A model generated the notes under the pieces. It saw only the letters and a program-made list of their open reading frames with translations. It did not search any database and was not told the origin of the DNA. Of a stretch of DNA of 64,000 nucleotides, positions 34,456-45,512 are shown one piece after another. Origin of the DNA: Streptomyces sp. NRRL WC-3742 (GTDB taxonomy: Bacteria; Actinomycetota; Actinomycetes; Streptomycetales; Streptomycetaceae); contig NZ_JOCF01000010.1 in the NCBI RefSeq assembly GCF_000720635.1, positions 62,001-126,000 on the forward strand, written 5' to 3'. The first letter of the stretch is position 1. The number at the start of each line of letters is the position of its first letter. The translations under genes and the position numbers were made by a program.

Positions 34456-36386
34456 CCGAACGCGCGGACACGACCTGGATCGGTGCCGCGAAGGGGCCGA
34501 CGCATACCGGCAGCGGGCCGCAGAACATCTACAACAGCTACCTCGCGGAAGGTGCCGAGCCGTCCTTCCGCCGAGGCGGGAAACCCGTGGAAGTGGCACT
34601 CGATCAGCGACGCTTCCTGCGTGCAAGGTTCATCGGGCCGCGTGGGTACGGCGAGGCGGCCGCGCGACTGGAACGGCCGGGGACGGTCGTCCTGCTCATG
34701 GGAGGATCCGGCAGCGGGCGACGCTCGGCCGCCATCGTGCTGCTGCACTGCGCCGACCAGGAAGGAAGGCGGTTCCGAGAGCTCTTCCCCAACGACGAAC
34801 GGTTCGATTCGGGGGAACCGGAGAAGAGCGAGCGCGTCCTGTTCGATCTCACGGAGACATCCGAGAGTGAATTCCTGGAAGCACAAGGCAGGTTGAGACG
34901 AATCTGGGAGCAGATCCGGCGGGTCGGCGGCAGACTCGTCGTGGTCGTGCCGCAGGAGCACGAGCATCTGTTGCAGTCCGACTTCCGCCAGCTCCTGGTG
35001 GGGATCGGGCGCCCCGACTGGGCCGGGGTGATCGTCAGGCACCTTCGGCTCGGCGGCGTCAAGGTGTCGCGCCGGGAAGTCCACGGGTCGGCCTTCAGCG
35101 AGGACTTGAAGCGGTACCGGATGCGGGAGCTGCAACGACTGTGCGAGTTGATGGTCGTGGCGCACACGGAGGGAGGCCAGTTCGATGCATGGGCTGCGAA
35201 GGCCGTAGAGGCCGTTCGGAAGCGCGGGGAGGAGGCCGCCCAGCAGATCTCCTCCCTCACGGACGGGCGGCAACGGGCACTGCTGTTTGCGGCGGCCATG
35301 CTGGAAGGCACGTCGGTCGACGCGGTGTGCCGGCTCGTTGACCGGCTGCTGGCGAAACTCGGTCATCCGGCGGACGGACGACCGGAGCTCGACCGGGACG
35401 ACATGACCCGACGGCTGAAGGCCGTTCGGGTCGATATGCGGGGCGAGCGAATCCACTTCGAAGCACTGGCGTACGGGGCGGCCGTCCGTTCCCACTTCTG
35501 GCTCTACTATCCGGATCTGCGGGAGACCTTCGGGGCGTGGGTCGCGGACACGGTGCAGAAGACGAACTGGTTGACGCCGGCCGACCGTCGGCGGCTGGTC
35601 GGCCGGTTCACCGAGCAGGCCCTCAAGGTCGGCGATGTCCGGAAACTGATCGAGACGGTCGAGTCGTGGGCCGAACAGCCGGGCTCGTCGGACGAGGCGG
35701 TTCAGGTGCTGGGCCTGGGGCTCATGAGCGAGCGCCACGGCGCGGAGTTCCGGGCGAAGATCTACGACTGGGCGACGTCCCCGCAGCCGGCCGACACCCT
35801 GGTGCCGGTCCTGGTGCGGACCTGTGTGGACATCATGGCCCTGCAGCATCCCGACCAGGCGATCGTCCGCTTGCACCAGCTCGCGCGCCGGGAGAGCGGG
35901 CGGATCGCGACGAATGCGCTCCTTCGACTTGCCCGAGGGGAAAAGCGGCTGTACCTGAAGCTGCTCGAACGAGTGCGTGCGGGAATGGCGCGGCAAGACC
36001 CCTGGTTGCCGGATGTCGACCTCTTCCTGGCATTGATGGATCCGCTGCCGACCTGGCTGCCCCGAGCGGAGGCGGTGCGCGGCTGGCGCGAGGTGCTCCG
36101 GCTGCCACCGTCCTTGTGGGCCAGGGGGGTCAAGACATGGCTCCAAGCCGCGAGGCTGGTGCCGGACGACGGTTTGCGCTTGATGGGCGTCCTGCTCGCC
36201 GCGGCCGAAGGCAGGAGCGAACCGCTCAGCCACTACTACCTCCTGGCACACGCCTGGGAGACCGAACGGGACGATCGGCCGTTGTCGGTGAGCCGGGCCG
36301 AGGTGGCGAAGCGCTTTCGCCGGGAAATCGACCGAGCGCAGGGCCTCGGCCCGCTGGTCGGGGCTGCCGAGAGGGGGCGCCGGTGA
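34452..36386 (+). CDS. P-loop NTPase-like protein with N-terminal motif matching the TIR tail
   Basis: 644 residues from ATG 34452, overlapping the TIR stop (ATGA). Residues 15-31 read G-P-T-H-T-G-S-G-P-Q-N-I-Y-N-S-Y-L, close to the TIR tail motif. A P-loop follows as G-G-S-G-S-G-R-R-S (about 84-92), where Arg replaces the usual Lys, so hydrolysis may be lost or altered. Downstream are V-V-V-V-P-Q-E-H-E-H (possible Walker B-like strand) and a long alpha-helical region with Leu/Ala-rich repeats to the end. It could be a sensor/scaffold resembling STAND proteins, but no NB-ARC or NACHT signature was identified. Confidence 0.7.
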   Translation: MTERADTTWIGAAKGPTHTGSGPQNIYNSYLAEGAEPSFRRGGKPVEVALDQRRFLRARFIGPRGYGEAAARLERPGTVVLLMGGSGSGRRSAAIVLLHCADQEGRRFRELFPNDERFDSGEPEKSERVLFDLTETSESEFLEAQGRLRRIWEQIRRVGGRLVVVVPQEHEHLLQSDFRQLLVGIGRPDWAGVIVRHLRLGGVKVSRREVHGSAFSEDLKRYRMRELQRLCELMVVAHTEGGQFDAWAAKAVEAVRKRGEEAAQQISSLTDGRQRALLFAAAMLEGTSVDAVCRLVDRLLAKLGHPADGRPELDRDDMTRRLKAVRVDMRGERIHFEALAYGAAVRSHFWLYYPDLRETFGAWVADTVQKTNWLTPADRRRLVGRFTEQALKVGDVRKLIETVESWAEQPGSSDEAVQVLGLGLMSERHGAEFRAKIYDWATSPQPADTLVPVLVRTCVDIMALQHPDQAIVRLHQLARRESGRIATNALLRLARGEKRLYLKLLERVRAGMARQDPWLPDVDLFLALMDPLPTWLPRAEAVRGWREVLRLPPSLWARGVKTWLQAARLVPDDGLRLMGVLLAAAEGRSEPLSHYYLLAHAWETERDDRPLSVSRAEVAKRFRREIDRAQGLGPLVGAAERGRR

Positions 36387-37501
36387 CGGTCATGGGAAGG
36401 GTGCCACTTGTCGTGTTGGCGCTGGCGGCAGGGGCCATGACCGTGGTGCTCGGGGTGTCGGCGAGATGGCCGGTGTGGCTGTGGGCGGTGCCGGCGGCGA
36501 TGGCCGTGGTCCTTGCCGGAGTGCTGGCGACGGCTCGGGGGCCGCGACCGGAGTCGGGTGAACCGGCCTGGGAGAAGACCCGGGTCGTCGGTGTGGCACT
36601 GCCGAGCCGGGTGCCCGACTACGACTTTCACTTCTCGGCGACGGTCTGGTGGCGGCCGGTCCCCAACACGAGCGGCCAGGTACACGCTGACCCGGCCGGT
36701 CTGGCGATCGAGACAGTGCTCGCCCGGGCTCGGGAGGTGACCGAACGGGAACTGCCAGAACGCTTGGACCTGGTGCAGCACCGACTCAACGGTGTGCTCG
36801 GCACCCAGGGGCTGGATCGGTCCGCGCTGGTGGAGGCCATGGGCGGGAAGGTGGAACTCCGGCTGTCGGAGGACGACCGGAACAGGTTGGGGAAACTCTC
36901 CGAGGTGCGCAAGACCGAGGAGGTGTGGGAGCACGAGCGGCGTCACGAACAGAGCAAGCGGGCCTATCTCGGCGGGGATGTCCTGAGATCGCCCGGTGAT
37001 GCGGTCGTGTGGTGGCTGGCCCGGCACGACGACCAGATCAAGGAGGCGGTGGACCTGATCGGTCCGCTCGCCCAGCTCTCGGCGGCGGCCAACAACGAGG
37101 CGGTGAGCGACCTGTACGAGCACCTCCTGCCACTGTCGGGGCCGTTTCCGGACGATGACGAGGACGGGACCGGTGACGGCGGGCCTCCCGAGCCGCCGAG
37201 CAGGCCGCCGGTGCTCGGGCCGTTGCGGGATCTGCTGGGCGACGTCCAGGTGCCGGAGTCCTCCCCCGAGGGGAAGGTCTACGTTCACCGGACGGCGGAG
37301 CTCATGGAGACGATCGGTCGGCCGTACGAGGCACGCCTGATCCGCGAGAGTCTGACCGACGACGGGGACGCTCCGCCTGCCCGGGGTGGACCGTCGGCCG
37401 GTGATCGGTTCGGAGTTCCCTTGAGCAAGTTCGACAAACCTGCCAGCGGCTACTCCGTGGACGGGGCTGCGCGGGAAGCAGGACGTGATCGGGAGGACTG
37501 A
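36383..37501 (+). CDS. two-helix membrane protein coupled to the TIR/NTPase genes
   Basis: 372 residues from GTG 36383, overlapping the NTPase stop (GTGA) behind GAGAGGGGG. Two adjacent membrane helices lie at residues 7-28 and 30-52. Next comes a beta-rich stretch (F-H-F-S-A-T-V-W-W-R-P-V), then charged helices (V-L-A-R-A-R-E-V-T-E-R-E-L-P-E-R; K-T-E-E-V-W-E-H-E-R-R-H-E-Q-S-K-R-A-Y) likely to be coiled. The last ~120 residues are Pro/Asp-rich. An SPFH-like arrangement is possible but weak. Third gene of the module, a probable membrane anchor or effector. Confidence 0.65.
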   Translation: MTVMGRVPLVVLALAAGAMTVVLGVSARWPVWLWAVPAAMAVVLAGVLATARGPRPESGEPAWEKTRVVGVALPSRVPDYDFHFSATVWWRPVPNTSGQVHADPAGLAIETVLARAREVTERELPERLDLVQHRLNGVLGTQGLDRSALVEAMGGKVELRLSEDDRNRLGKLSEVRKTEEVWEHERRHEQSKRAYLGGDVLRSPGDAVVWWLARHDDQIKEAVDLIGPLAQLSAAANNEAVSDLYEHLLPLSGPFPDDDEDGTGDGGPPEPPSRPPVLGPLRDLLGDVQVPESSPEGKVYVHRTAELMETIGRPYEARLIRESLTDDGDAPPARGGPSAGDRFGVPLSKFDKPASGYSVDGAAREAGRDRED

Positions 37502-37574
37502 CAGGTGGGGCGAGGTTTTGAGTGGATGGGTCATTTCATATGACTGTTCCCGTTGTGCTGCTCATCGGGCCTGA

Positions 37575-40052
<2,478 letters not shown>

Positions 40053-40088
40053 CCTTTCGGCCTCTCGACTTCTCGACCTCTCGGCTGA

Positions 40089-40114
40089 GCGGCGCCCCCG
40101 CGCGGGGGCGCCGC
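40089..40114 (+). terminator. palindromic terminator after geosmin synthase
   Basis: Perfect 26-bp palindrome, with GCGGCGCCCCCGC on the left arm, 36 bp after the stop codon. A real loop would open about four central bases. Confidence 0.75.
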
Positions 40115-40193
40115 GTCGTGGTTAGGCTGGCGAACCGGGGAGGCGCGTACGCCCGCCGGCGTGCGTGTACCGCCGCACGCGAGGGCAGAAGAG

Positions 40194-41003
40194 ATGGCTG
40201 CGCTACCTGAGGGCACACCCTGCTGGGCCGACGCGATGTTCACCGACCTGGAGGGCGCCAAAGCCTTCTACGGCGACGTCCTGGGCTGGACGTTCGGCGA
40301 GAGTTCGTCCGAGTTCGGCAACTACACGCAGGCGTACTCGGACGGCAAGGCCGTCGCCGCGATCGTGCCGCCGATGCCCGGCGCGGAGGCCCAGTCCGCC
40401 TGGTGCCTGTACCTCGCCTCGCCGGACGCCGCCGCCACCGCGGAGCGGATCCGTACGGCGGGCGGCGAGGTGATGATGGGGCCGATGACGGTCGGAGACT
40501 TCGGCACCATGGTCATCGCCCGGGACCCGGGCGGCGTGGCGTTCGGCGTCTGGCAGGCCGGCGTGCACGTGGGCTTCGAGAAGCAGGACGCGCCCGGCTC
40601 GTACGCCTGGGCCGAGGTCATCACCCGCGAGCCCGGTAAGGCCGACGCCTTCTTCCCCGCCGTCTTCCCGTACAACGTCCAGAAGATGGTGGGCGGCGAC
40701 TTCGACTACCGGATGTTCCGGGTGGGCGATCGGCCCGTGCTGGGCAGGATGGGCACGGAAGGCGCGGAGGGCGACTTCCTGCCGCCCGAGGCCCCCTCGT
40801 ACATCAGCGTGTACTTCGCCGTGGACGACACCGACGCCGCGATCGGACGGCTGACCGCGCGCGGCGGCAAGGTCTACTTCGGGCCGATGGACAGCCCGTT
40901 CGGCCGGTTCGCGGCGGTCGGAGACCCCCAGGGTGCGGCCTTCGGGCTGATCGACCTCGGTCGGACCGTGGGCGAGCGGCCCGCGACCGAGTCCGTCCGA
41001 TGA
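40194..41003 (+). CDS. two-domain VOC (glyoxalase/bleomycin resistance) family protein
   Basis: 269 residues from ATG 40194. Two tandem VOC modules, each beta-alpha-beta-beta-beta: module 1 opens W-A-D-A-M-F-T-D-L-E-G-A-K-A-F-Y-G-D-V-L-G-W and ends D-P-G-G-V-A-F-G-V-W-Q; module 2 has A-W-A-E-V-I-T-R-E-P-G-K-A and ends D-P-Q-G-A-A-F-G-L-I-D. The family includes lyases and ligand-binding proteins. No classical metal set was confirmed. Overlaps the DinB gene (ATGA), so a shared function is likely. Confidence 0.87.
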   Translation: MAALPEGTPCWADAMFTDLEGAKAFYGDVLGWTFGESSSEFGNYTQAYSDGKAVAAIVPPMPGAEAQSAWCLYLASPDAAATAERIRTAGGEVMMGPMTVGDFGTMVIARDPGGVAFGVWQAGVHVGFEKQDAPGSYAWAEVITREPGKADAFFPAVFPYNVQKMVGGDFDYRMFRVGDRPVLGRMGTEGAEGDFLPPEAPSYISVYFAVDDTDAAIGRLTARGGKVYFGPMDSPFGRFAAVGDPQGAAFGLIDLGRTVGERPATESVR

Positions 41004-41485
41004 CGGAGCGGGAGGAACTCGTCGGGAGCCTGGACCGGCGCCGCATGCTGCTGCTGCGCACCGTCCGCGACCTCACCGACGAGCAGGCGGCCCGGCGCAC
41101 CACGGTCAGCGAGCTGACGCTAGGCGGGCTGATCAAGCACTGCGCGGCCGTGGAGGCGCGGTGGGCACGGTTCATCACCGGCGGCGCGGAGGCGATGCGC
41201 GGCGGGGACGAGGACTGGGCCGGGCAGTTCCGGATGGCGGAGGGCGAGACGCTGGCCGGGCTGCTCGACGGGTACCGGCAGGTGGCGCTGGAGACGGACG
41301 GCACGCTGCGCGGCCTGCCCGACTTCGACCTCGCCCACCCGCTGCCGCCGGCGCCCTGGTTCGAGCCGGGCGCGCGGTGGTCGGCGCGGCAGGTGGTGCT
41401 GCACCTGATCGCGGAGACGGCGCAGCACGCCGGGCACGCGGACATCATCCGGGAGTCGCTGGACGGGGCGAAGTCGATGGGGTGA
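41000..41485 (+). CDS. DinB/DUF664 family protein
   Basis: 161 residues from ATG 41000, overlapping the VOC gene stop. DinB-like four-helix bundle: L-I-K-H-C-A-A-V-E-A-R-W, and near the end H-L-I-A-E-T-A-Q-H-A-G-H-A-D-I-I-R-E, which supplies the conserved metal-ligand histidines. Actinobacterial members include mycothiol-dependent thiol transferases. Cofactor unknown here. Confidence 0.87.
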   Translation: MTEREELVGSLDRRRMLLLRTVRDLTDEQAARRTTVSELTLGGLIKHCAAVEARWARFITGGAEAMRGGDEDWAGQFRMAEGETLAGLLDGYRQVALETDGTLRGLPDFDLAHPLPPAPWFEPGARWSARQVVLHLIAETAQHAGHADIIRESLDGAKSMG

Positions 41486-41541
41486 GGGCAGCGGGGTGAG
41501 CGCGCCGGGGGCAGGGCGCCGGGGTGACGGTCGGGTGGGGT

Positions 41542-41596
41542 GACGGTCGGACGGGGGCGCCCCCGCCCCCGCCCCCGCCTGACCCGCCCGACCGTC
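41542..41596. terminator. possible terminator between DinB and TetR genes
   Basis: GACGGTCGG (41542-41550) pairs with CCGACCGTC (41588-41596); inside is the palindrome CGGGGGCGCCCCCG and a (CCCCCG)n run. Just upstream GGGTGACGGTCGG is duplicated. Confidence 0.5.
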
Positions 41597-41602
41597 CGGC
41601 GG

Positions 41603-42403
41603 TCAGTGCTTCCAGCCCTCTCCGAGGGACGCCTCCAGCCCGTCCAGCACCAGGCGGACGCCCTTGGTGAAGCCGCTGTCCCGCCCGGTGTCGAGGCTCT
41701 CCGGCATGTGCTTGGTGTACAGCCGGTGCAGTCGCGGGAAGTCCTTGGTGGCCTCGACGACGGTCGGCATCACCTCCGAGACCCACTGCTCCTCCTCCCG
41801 GCCGCTCTTGGCGAGCGCGCTGAGCCAGGCGGCCTCCACGGTGGCCGTCCCGATGACGAAGCCGAACAGGACGCTCATCGCGTCGTTGGCGTCGTGGGCC
41901 TCGAAGCCGGCCGTCTCCATCAGGGCCAGCCCGGCCTCGCCGAGCCGCATCCAGCTGGGGCCGAAGTAGATCATCCCGACGTCGCCCATCACCGAGACCA
42001 TCCACGGGTGGCGCAGGATGCAGGCCCGCAGGCTCTCGGCGATGTCTTCCAGGGCCTTGCGCCACACGGCCGGGTCCTCGGCGCCGGCCGGGTCCGGCAG
42101 CGGGAGTTCGCCGAAGACCGCGTCGACGACCAGGGCGAGCAGCTCGTCCTTGTTGGCGACGTGGGTGTAGAGGGAGGTCGCGCCGGCGTTGAGGCGGGCG
42201 CCGAGCTTGCGCATGCTCAGCGCCTCGATGCCGTCGGTGTCCAGCAGCGCCAGCGCCTCCTGGACGATCTGCTCGCGGCTGAGCACCGGCTGGTCGCGCC
42301 GGGCGCGCTGCGGGCGGGCCCACGGGTTGGTGATCGCCGGGGCCGCGCTCCTGCGGGCCTTCGGGGATTCCTTCGTCTCTGCTTCCTCAGAGTCGGCCTT
42401 CAT
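41603..42403 (-). CDS. TetR/AcrR family regulator with tetracycline-repressor-like C-terminus
   Basis: 266 residues from ATG 42403. A 30-residue charged, Ala-rich N-terminal extension precedes the helix-turn-helix (I-V-Q-E-A-L-A-L-L-D-T-D-G-I-E-A-L-S-M-R-K-L-G-A-R-L and G-A-T-S-L-Y-T-H-V-A-N-K-D-E-L). The C-terminal ligand domain belongs to the TetR_C_1 type (W-R-K-A-L-E-D-I-A-E-S-L-R; H-P-W-M). Divergent from an MFS exporter gene. The intergenic region holds two matching palindromes, so it very probably represses the exporter and itself. Confidence 0.87.
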   Translation of the reverse strand: MKADSEEAETKESPKARRSAAPAITNPWARPQRARRDQPVLSREQIVQEALALLDTDGIEALSMRKLGARLNAGATSLYTHVANKDELLALVVDAVFGELPLPDPAGAEDPAVWRKALEDIAESLRACILRHPWMVSVMGDVGMIYFGPSWMRLGEAGLALMETAGFEAHDANDAMSVLFGFVIGTATVEAAWLSALAKSGREEEQWVSEVMPTVVEATKDFPRLHRLYTKHMPESLDTGRDSGFTKGVRLVLDGLEASLGEGWKH

Positions 42404-42475
42404 CGGGCACTCCTTCGGTTCTGTTCCGTCCGCGCCCTGCCGGGGCGGTTCACGAGCCCAGCATAGGCCCGATCC

Positions 42476-42507
42476 CGAACGGTGTGCGGCGATGCGCACG
42501 ATGTTCG
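42476..42507. promoter_or_regulatory. candidate TetR operator 1
   Basis: Dyad CGAAC-n3-GTGCG-n6-CGCAC-n3-GTTCG, centred at 42491.5; extended by CC/GG on both sides (42474-42509). Same architecture as operator 2. Confidence 0.65.
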
Positions 42508-42533
42508 GGTCGCGCGTACGCCGTGCGTCGACG

Positions 42534-42565
42534 CGAACGACGTACGGCCTTGCGTACGCCGTTCG
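42534..42565. promoter_or_regulatory. candidate TetR operator 2
   Basis: Dyad CGAAC-n3-GTACG-n6-CGTAC-n3-GTTCG, centred at 42549.5, 58 bp from operator 1. A further half-site CGTAC-n3-GTTCG lies at 42571-42583. Confidence 0.65.
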
Positions 42566-42689
42566 GTGTCCGTACAGTGTTCGGCATGGCGCACACCGTA
42601 CTCCGGGGGAACGGAACGGAGAGCGGTGTGGCCGAGACGACTTCCGAGCGCCGTGACGGACGGTGCCGACTTCGAAGGGGGTGCGCGCG

Positions 42690-44213
42690 GTGGCACGTCA
42701 TCCGCAGCGCTGGCTCATCCTGATCGTGCTCTGCCTCAGCAGCCTGGTGCTGGTGGTCGACAACATGGTCCTCACGGTGTCGATCCCGCCGATCGCGGCG
42801 GACATCAAGGCCGGGGCGCAGGACATCCAGTGGATCATCGACTCCTACATCCTGGTCTTCGCGGGCCTGCTGCTCACCTCCGGAAGCCTCTCCGACCGCT
42901 TCGGCCGCCGAAAGGTGATGATCATCGGACTGGCGCTGTTCGGCGCCGCCTCCCTGGTCGCCGCCGAAGCCGCCAGCCCCGGCCAGCTCATCGCCGGACG
43001 CGTCCTCATGGGCGTCGGCGGCGCGCTCGTCATGCCGAGCACCCTCTCCATCCTCATCACCGTCTTCGACGACGAGGAGCGCCCGAAGGCGATCGCCGCC
43101 TGGAGCGCGGTGGCCATGATCGGCCTGGTCGGCGGCCCGGTGCTCGGCGGCGCGCTGATCGCGCACTTCTGGTGGGGCGCGGTCTTCCTGCTCAACGTGC
43201 CGATCGCCGTGGTCGCGATCATCGCGGCGCTCGTCCTGATGCCGGAGTCCAAGGGCCCGTGGCGCAAGCCCGACCTGCCCGGCATGGTGCTCTCCATGGT
43301 CGGCATGACCGCCCTGGTCTGGTCGATCGTCGTCCTGCCCCGCGACGGCATCACCAGCGCCGAGACCCTCGTCCCGTTCGTTGTCGCCGTGGCCGCGCTC
43401 GTCGGCTTCGCCGTCCGCCAGGTCCGCACCGACGCCCCGATGGTCCCGCTCCACCTCTTCCGCAACCGGGTCTTCACCGGCGCCAGCTTCTCGCTCGTCC
43501 TGCTCACCTTCGCCACCGGCGGCCTGATGCTGGTGCTCACCCAGTACCTGCAGTTCGTCCTGGAGTTCACCCCCACCGACACCGGTCTCGCCTTCATCCC
43601 CCTCGCCGTCGCCTCGCTCCTCTTCAACGGCATCGGCGCGGCGCTCGGCAAGAAGCTCTCCGCCCGGGTGCTCACCGCGATCGGCATGCTGATCATCGCC
43701 GGCGGCTTCGGACTGCTCGCCACCCTCTCGGTCGGCGACGGCTTCGTGAAGGTCGCCCTCGGCATGCTGGTCCTCGGCATCGGCTCCGGCCTCGCCATGC
43801 CGGCCGCCGCCAACGCCCTCCTCGGCGCCATCCCCGGCGAGCACGCCGGCGTCGGCTCGGCCCTCAACGACACCATCCAGCAGTCCGGCGCAGCCCTGGG
43901 CGTCGCGATCCTCGGCACCGTCCTCTCCAGCACCTACACCAACGGCATGCCCACCGACGCCCCCTCGGCCGCCCGCCACTCGATCACCGACGCCCTCGCC
44001 ATGGCCTCGACCAACGCCGACAACGGCCTGGTCACCGCCGCCCGCGACGCCTTCAACACCGCAACCTCCAGCACCTTCACCGCCGGCGGCATCGCGGTAC
44101 TCGCGGCGGCGGCGCTGACTCTGGTGCTGATGAAGGGCGGCCCGAAGGCACCGGAGGCGGAGGCTGCGGATGCCGATGCGGCCGCCGAGCCCGAGGCCCA
44201 GCTGGTGGGCTGA
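42690..44213 (+). CDS. MFS exporter, DHA2 type, under TetR control
   Basis: 507 residues from GTG 42690, where GAAGGGG lies 9 nt upstream; GTG 42663 would add 9 residues. Fourteen-helix exporter: helix 1 V-V-D-N-M-V-L-T-V-S-I-P-P-I, motif A S-G-S-L-S-D-R-F-G-R-R-K-V, motif C G-L-V-G-G-P-V-L-G-G-A-L. It should pump a hydrophobic compound out by proton antiport. Ends in a 40-residue acidic tail. The strong palindromes upstream make it the target of the divergent TetR regulator. Confidence 0.88.
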   Translation: MARHPQRWLILIVLCLSSLVLVVDNMVLTVSIPPIAADIKAGAQDIQWIIDSYILVFAGLLLTSGSLSDRFGRRKVMIIGLALFGAASLVAAEAASPGQLIAGRVLMGVGGALVMPSTLSILITVFDDEERPKAIAAWSAVAMIGLVGGPVLGGALIAHFWWGAVFLLNVPIAVVAIIAALVLMPESKGPWRKPDLPGMVLSMVGMTALVWSIVVLPRDGITSAETLVPFVVAVAALVGFAVRQVRTDAPMVPLHLFRNRVFTGASFSLVLLTFATGGLMLVLTQYLQFVLEFTPTDTGLAFIPLAVASLLFNGIGAALGKKLSARVLTAIGMLIIAGGFGLLATLSVGDGFVKVALGMLVLGIGSGLAMPAAANALLGAIPGEHAGVGSALNDTIQQSGAALGVAILGTVLSSTYTNGMPTDAPSAARHSITDALAMASTNADNGLVTAARDAFNTATSSTFTAGGIAVLAAAALTLVLMKGGPKAPEAEAADADAAAEPEAQLVG

Positions 44214-44586
44214 CCCCGCAGCGCCGTTGAAGGCCCCGGCCCGCTGAACGCGGCCGGGGCCTTCGGCTGTTCCGGCGGGGGCGGCCGAAGGCCCTCACGG
44301 CACCCAAACCGCCTGGCTCCGCACTGGCAGGTCGCCGCCCCGGGCCTGCCAGGGGCGGCGCCCGGGCGTTGCGTGGCGGGCCAGGACCTCGGCGCGGTGA
44401 GTGCGTCTCGGGGTGGCGGCGGCAGCGGGCCGGCCTTGGTGGTGGTGTCCCCGCTGCGTCGTGGCTGGGGCCTGCGTTCTCGCGGACGCGAGGTGGTCCG
44501 TGCCGGGTCGGACCCGCCGCTGAGGTGTCGGGCGCCGGGAGCAGTGGGCCCGTCTCCCGGTCTGCCCAGGCGCGTAGCCTTCGGGT
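44214..44586. other. 373-bp region between the exporter and the AraC gene
   Basis: Holds the terminator at 44229-44264 and the leader of the AraC-type gene. No gene or clear operator is seen; open frames here lack ribosome-binding sites. Confidence 0.55.
44229..44264 (+). terminator. terminator after the TetR-controlled exporter
   Basis: Perfect 13-bp stem (44229-44241, 44252-44264) with a 10-nt loop. Confidence 0.8.
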
Positions 44587-45303
44587 ATGCCTGCGATGCC
44601 CGCTGCCTACGCGGAGCGCCCGTCCCGGCTGCCGGGGGCGGTCGTGTGGACGAAGAGTGCCGCCTCCGGTCCGCAGCCGGGCGCCGCAGGGCTCGTGCTG
44701 CCGGACGGGTGCATGGACCTGCTCTGGACGGGCGGGCGGCTGCTGGTGGCGGGCCCCGACACCTGTGCGTTCCGGCCCGGACCCGGCCAGGGCGGTCCGT
44801 GGGCGGGTATCCGGCTCCGGCCCGGCGCGATGCCGGCTCTGCTCGGCGTTCCGGCGCACGAGCTGCGCGACCGGCGGGTCGACCTGGCCGCGCTACGGCC
44901 CGCCTCCGAGGTGCGCCGACTCATCGGCCGGATCGACGCCGCCCCCGATCCGGCCGCAGCGCTGGAGGACCTGGCCCTGCACCTGGCCGCCGAGGCGCAG
45001 CCGGAGGACCGGCTGGTCCGGGCGGTGGCCTCCTCCCTCGCAGCCGGGCACGGCGTCGCGGCGACGGCGGAGGAGGTCGGCCTCGGCGCCCGGCAACTGC
45101 ACCGGCGCTCGCTGGCGGCCTTCGGCTACGGCCCCAAGACGCTGGCCCGCATCCTGCGGCTGCAACGCGCCCTCGCGCTCGCCCGCTCGGGCATGCCGCT
45201 CGCCGAGACGGCGGCCCGCGCGGGCTACGCGGACCAGGCGCACTTGGCGCGGGACGTCCGGGAGTTGGCGGGCACGCCGGTGACGTCCCTCCTGCGCGCC
45301 TGA
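44587..45303 (+). CDS. AraC family transcriptional regulator
   Basis: 238 residues from ATG 44587 (ATG 44596 possible; no strong ribosome-binding site). The N-terminal part matches the DUF6597-type sensor ([26 protein letters not shown]). The C-terminal AraC double helix-turn-helix has [15 protein letters not shown] and [24 protein letters not shown]. Its targets are not evident; nearest genes encode a VOC protein and GrpB. Confidence 0.85.
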   Translation: MPAMPAAYAERPSRLPGAVVWTKSAASGPQPGAAGLVLPDGCMDLLWTGGRLLVAGPDTCAFRPGPGQGGPWAGIRLRPGAMPALLGVPAHELRDRRVDLAALRPASEVRRLIGRIDAAPDPAAALEDLALHLAAEAQPEDRLVRAVASSLAAGHGVAATAEEVGLGARQLHRRSLAAFGYGPKTLARILRLQRALALARSGMPLAETAARAGYADQAHLARDVRELAGTPVTSLLRA

Positions 45304-45351
45304 CGTCCTGCGGCCCGGCCTTCCGCGAGCGGCGCGAGCGGGTACAGCCGT

Positions 45352-45381
45352 GTGGGACGTAGGGGCGTGGGACGTAGGGGC
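45352..45381. repeat. tandem 15-bp duplication GTGGGACGTAGGGGC
   Basis: Two perfect head-to-tail copies (45352-45366, 45367-45381) just after the AraC gene, followed by a hairpin. Confidence 0.8.
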
Positions 45382-45398
45382 GTGCCGGTGGGCACGCC
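45379..45398. terminator. short stem-loop after the AraC gene
   Basis: GGCGTGCC and GGCACGCC, 8-bp stem with loop GGTG. Confidence 0.55.
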
Positions 45399-45512
45399 GG
45401 TCACGCCCTGCCGAGGGCCGGACTGCCCTGGCGCCTTCGCCCGCCCCCCCCGTGAGCGGCGCGCGACGTACGTGAGTTCGTTCTCCAACGTGCCTCGAAG
45501 CCCGCCCCCCGT

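Noticed and set aside
44373..45362. Overlapping long plus-strand frames across the AraC gene
   Set aside because: They are shifted readings of the AraC coding region; the frame at 44587-45303 has the AraC helix-turn-helix motifs.
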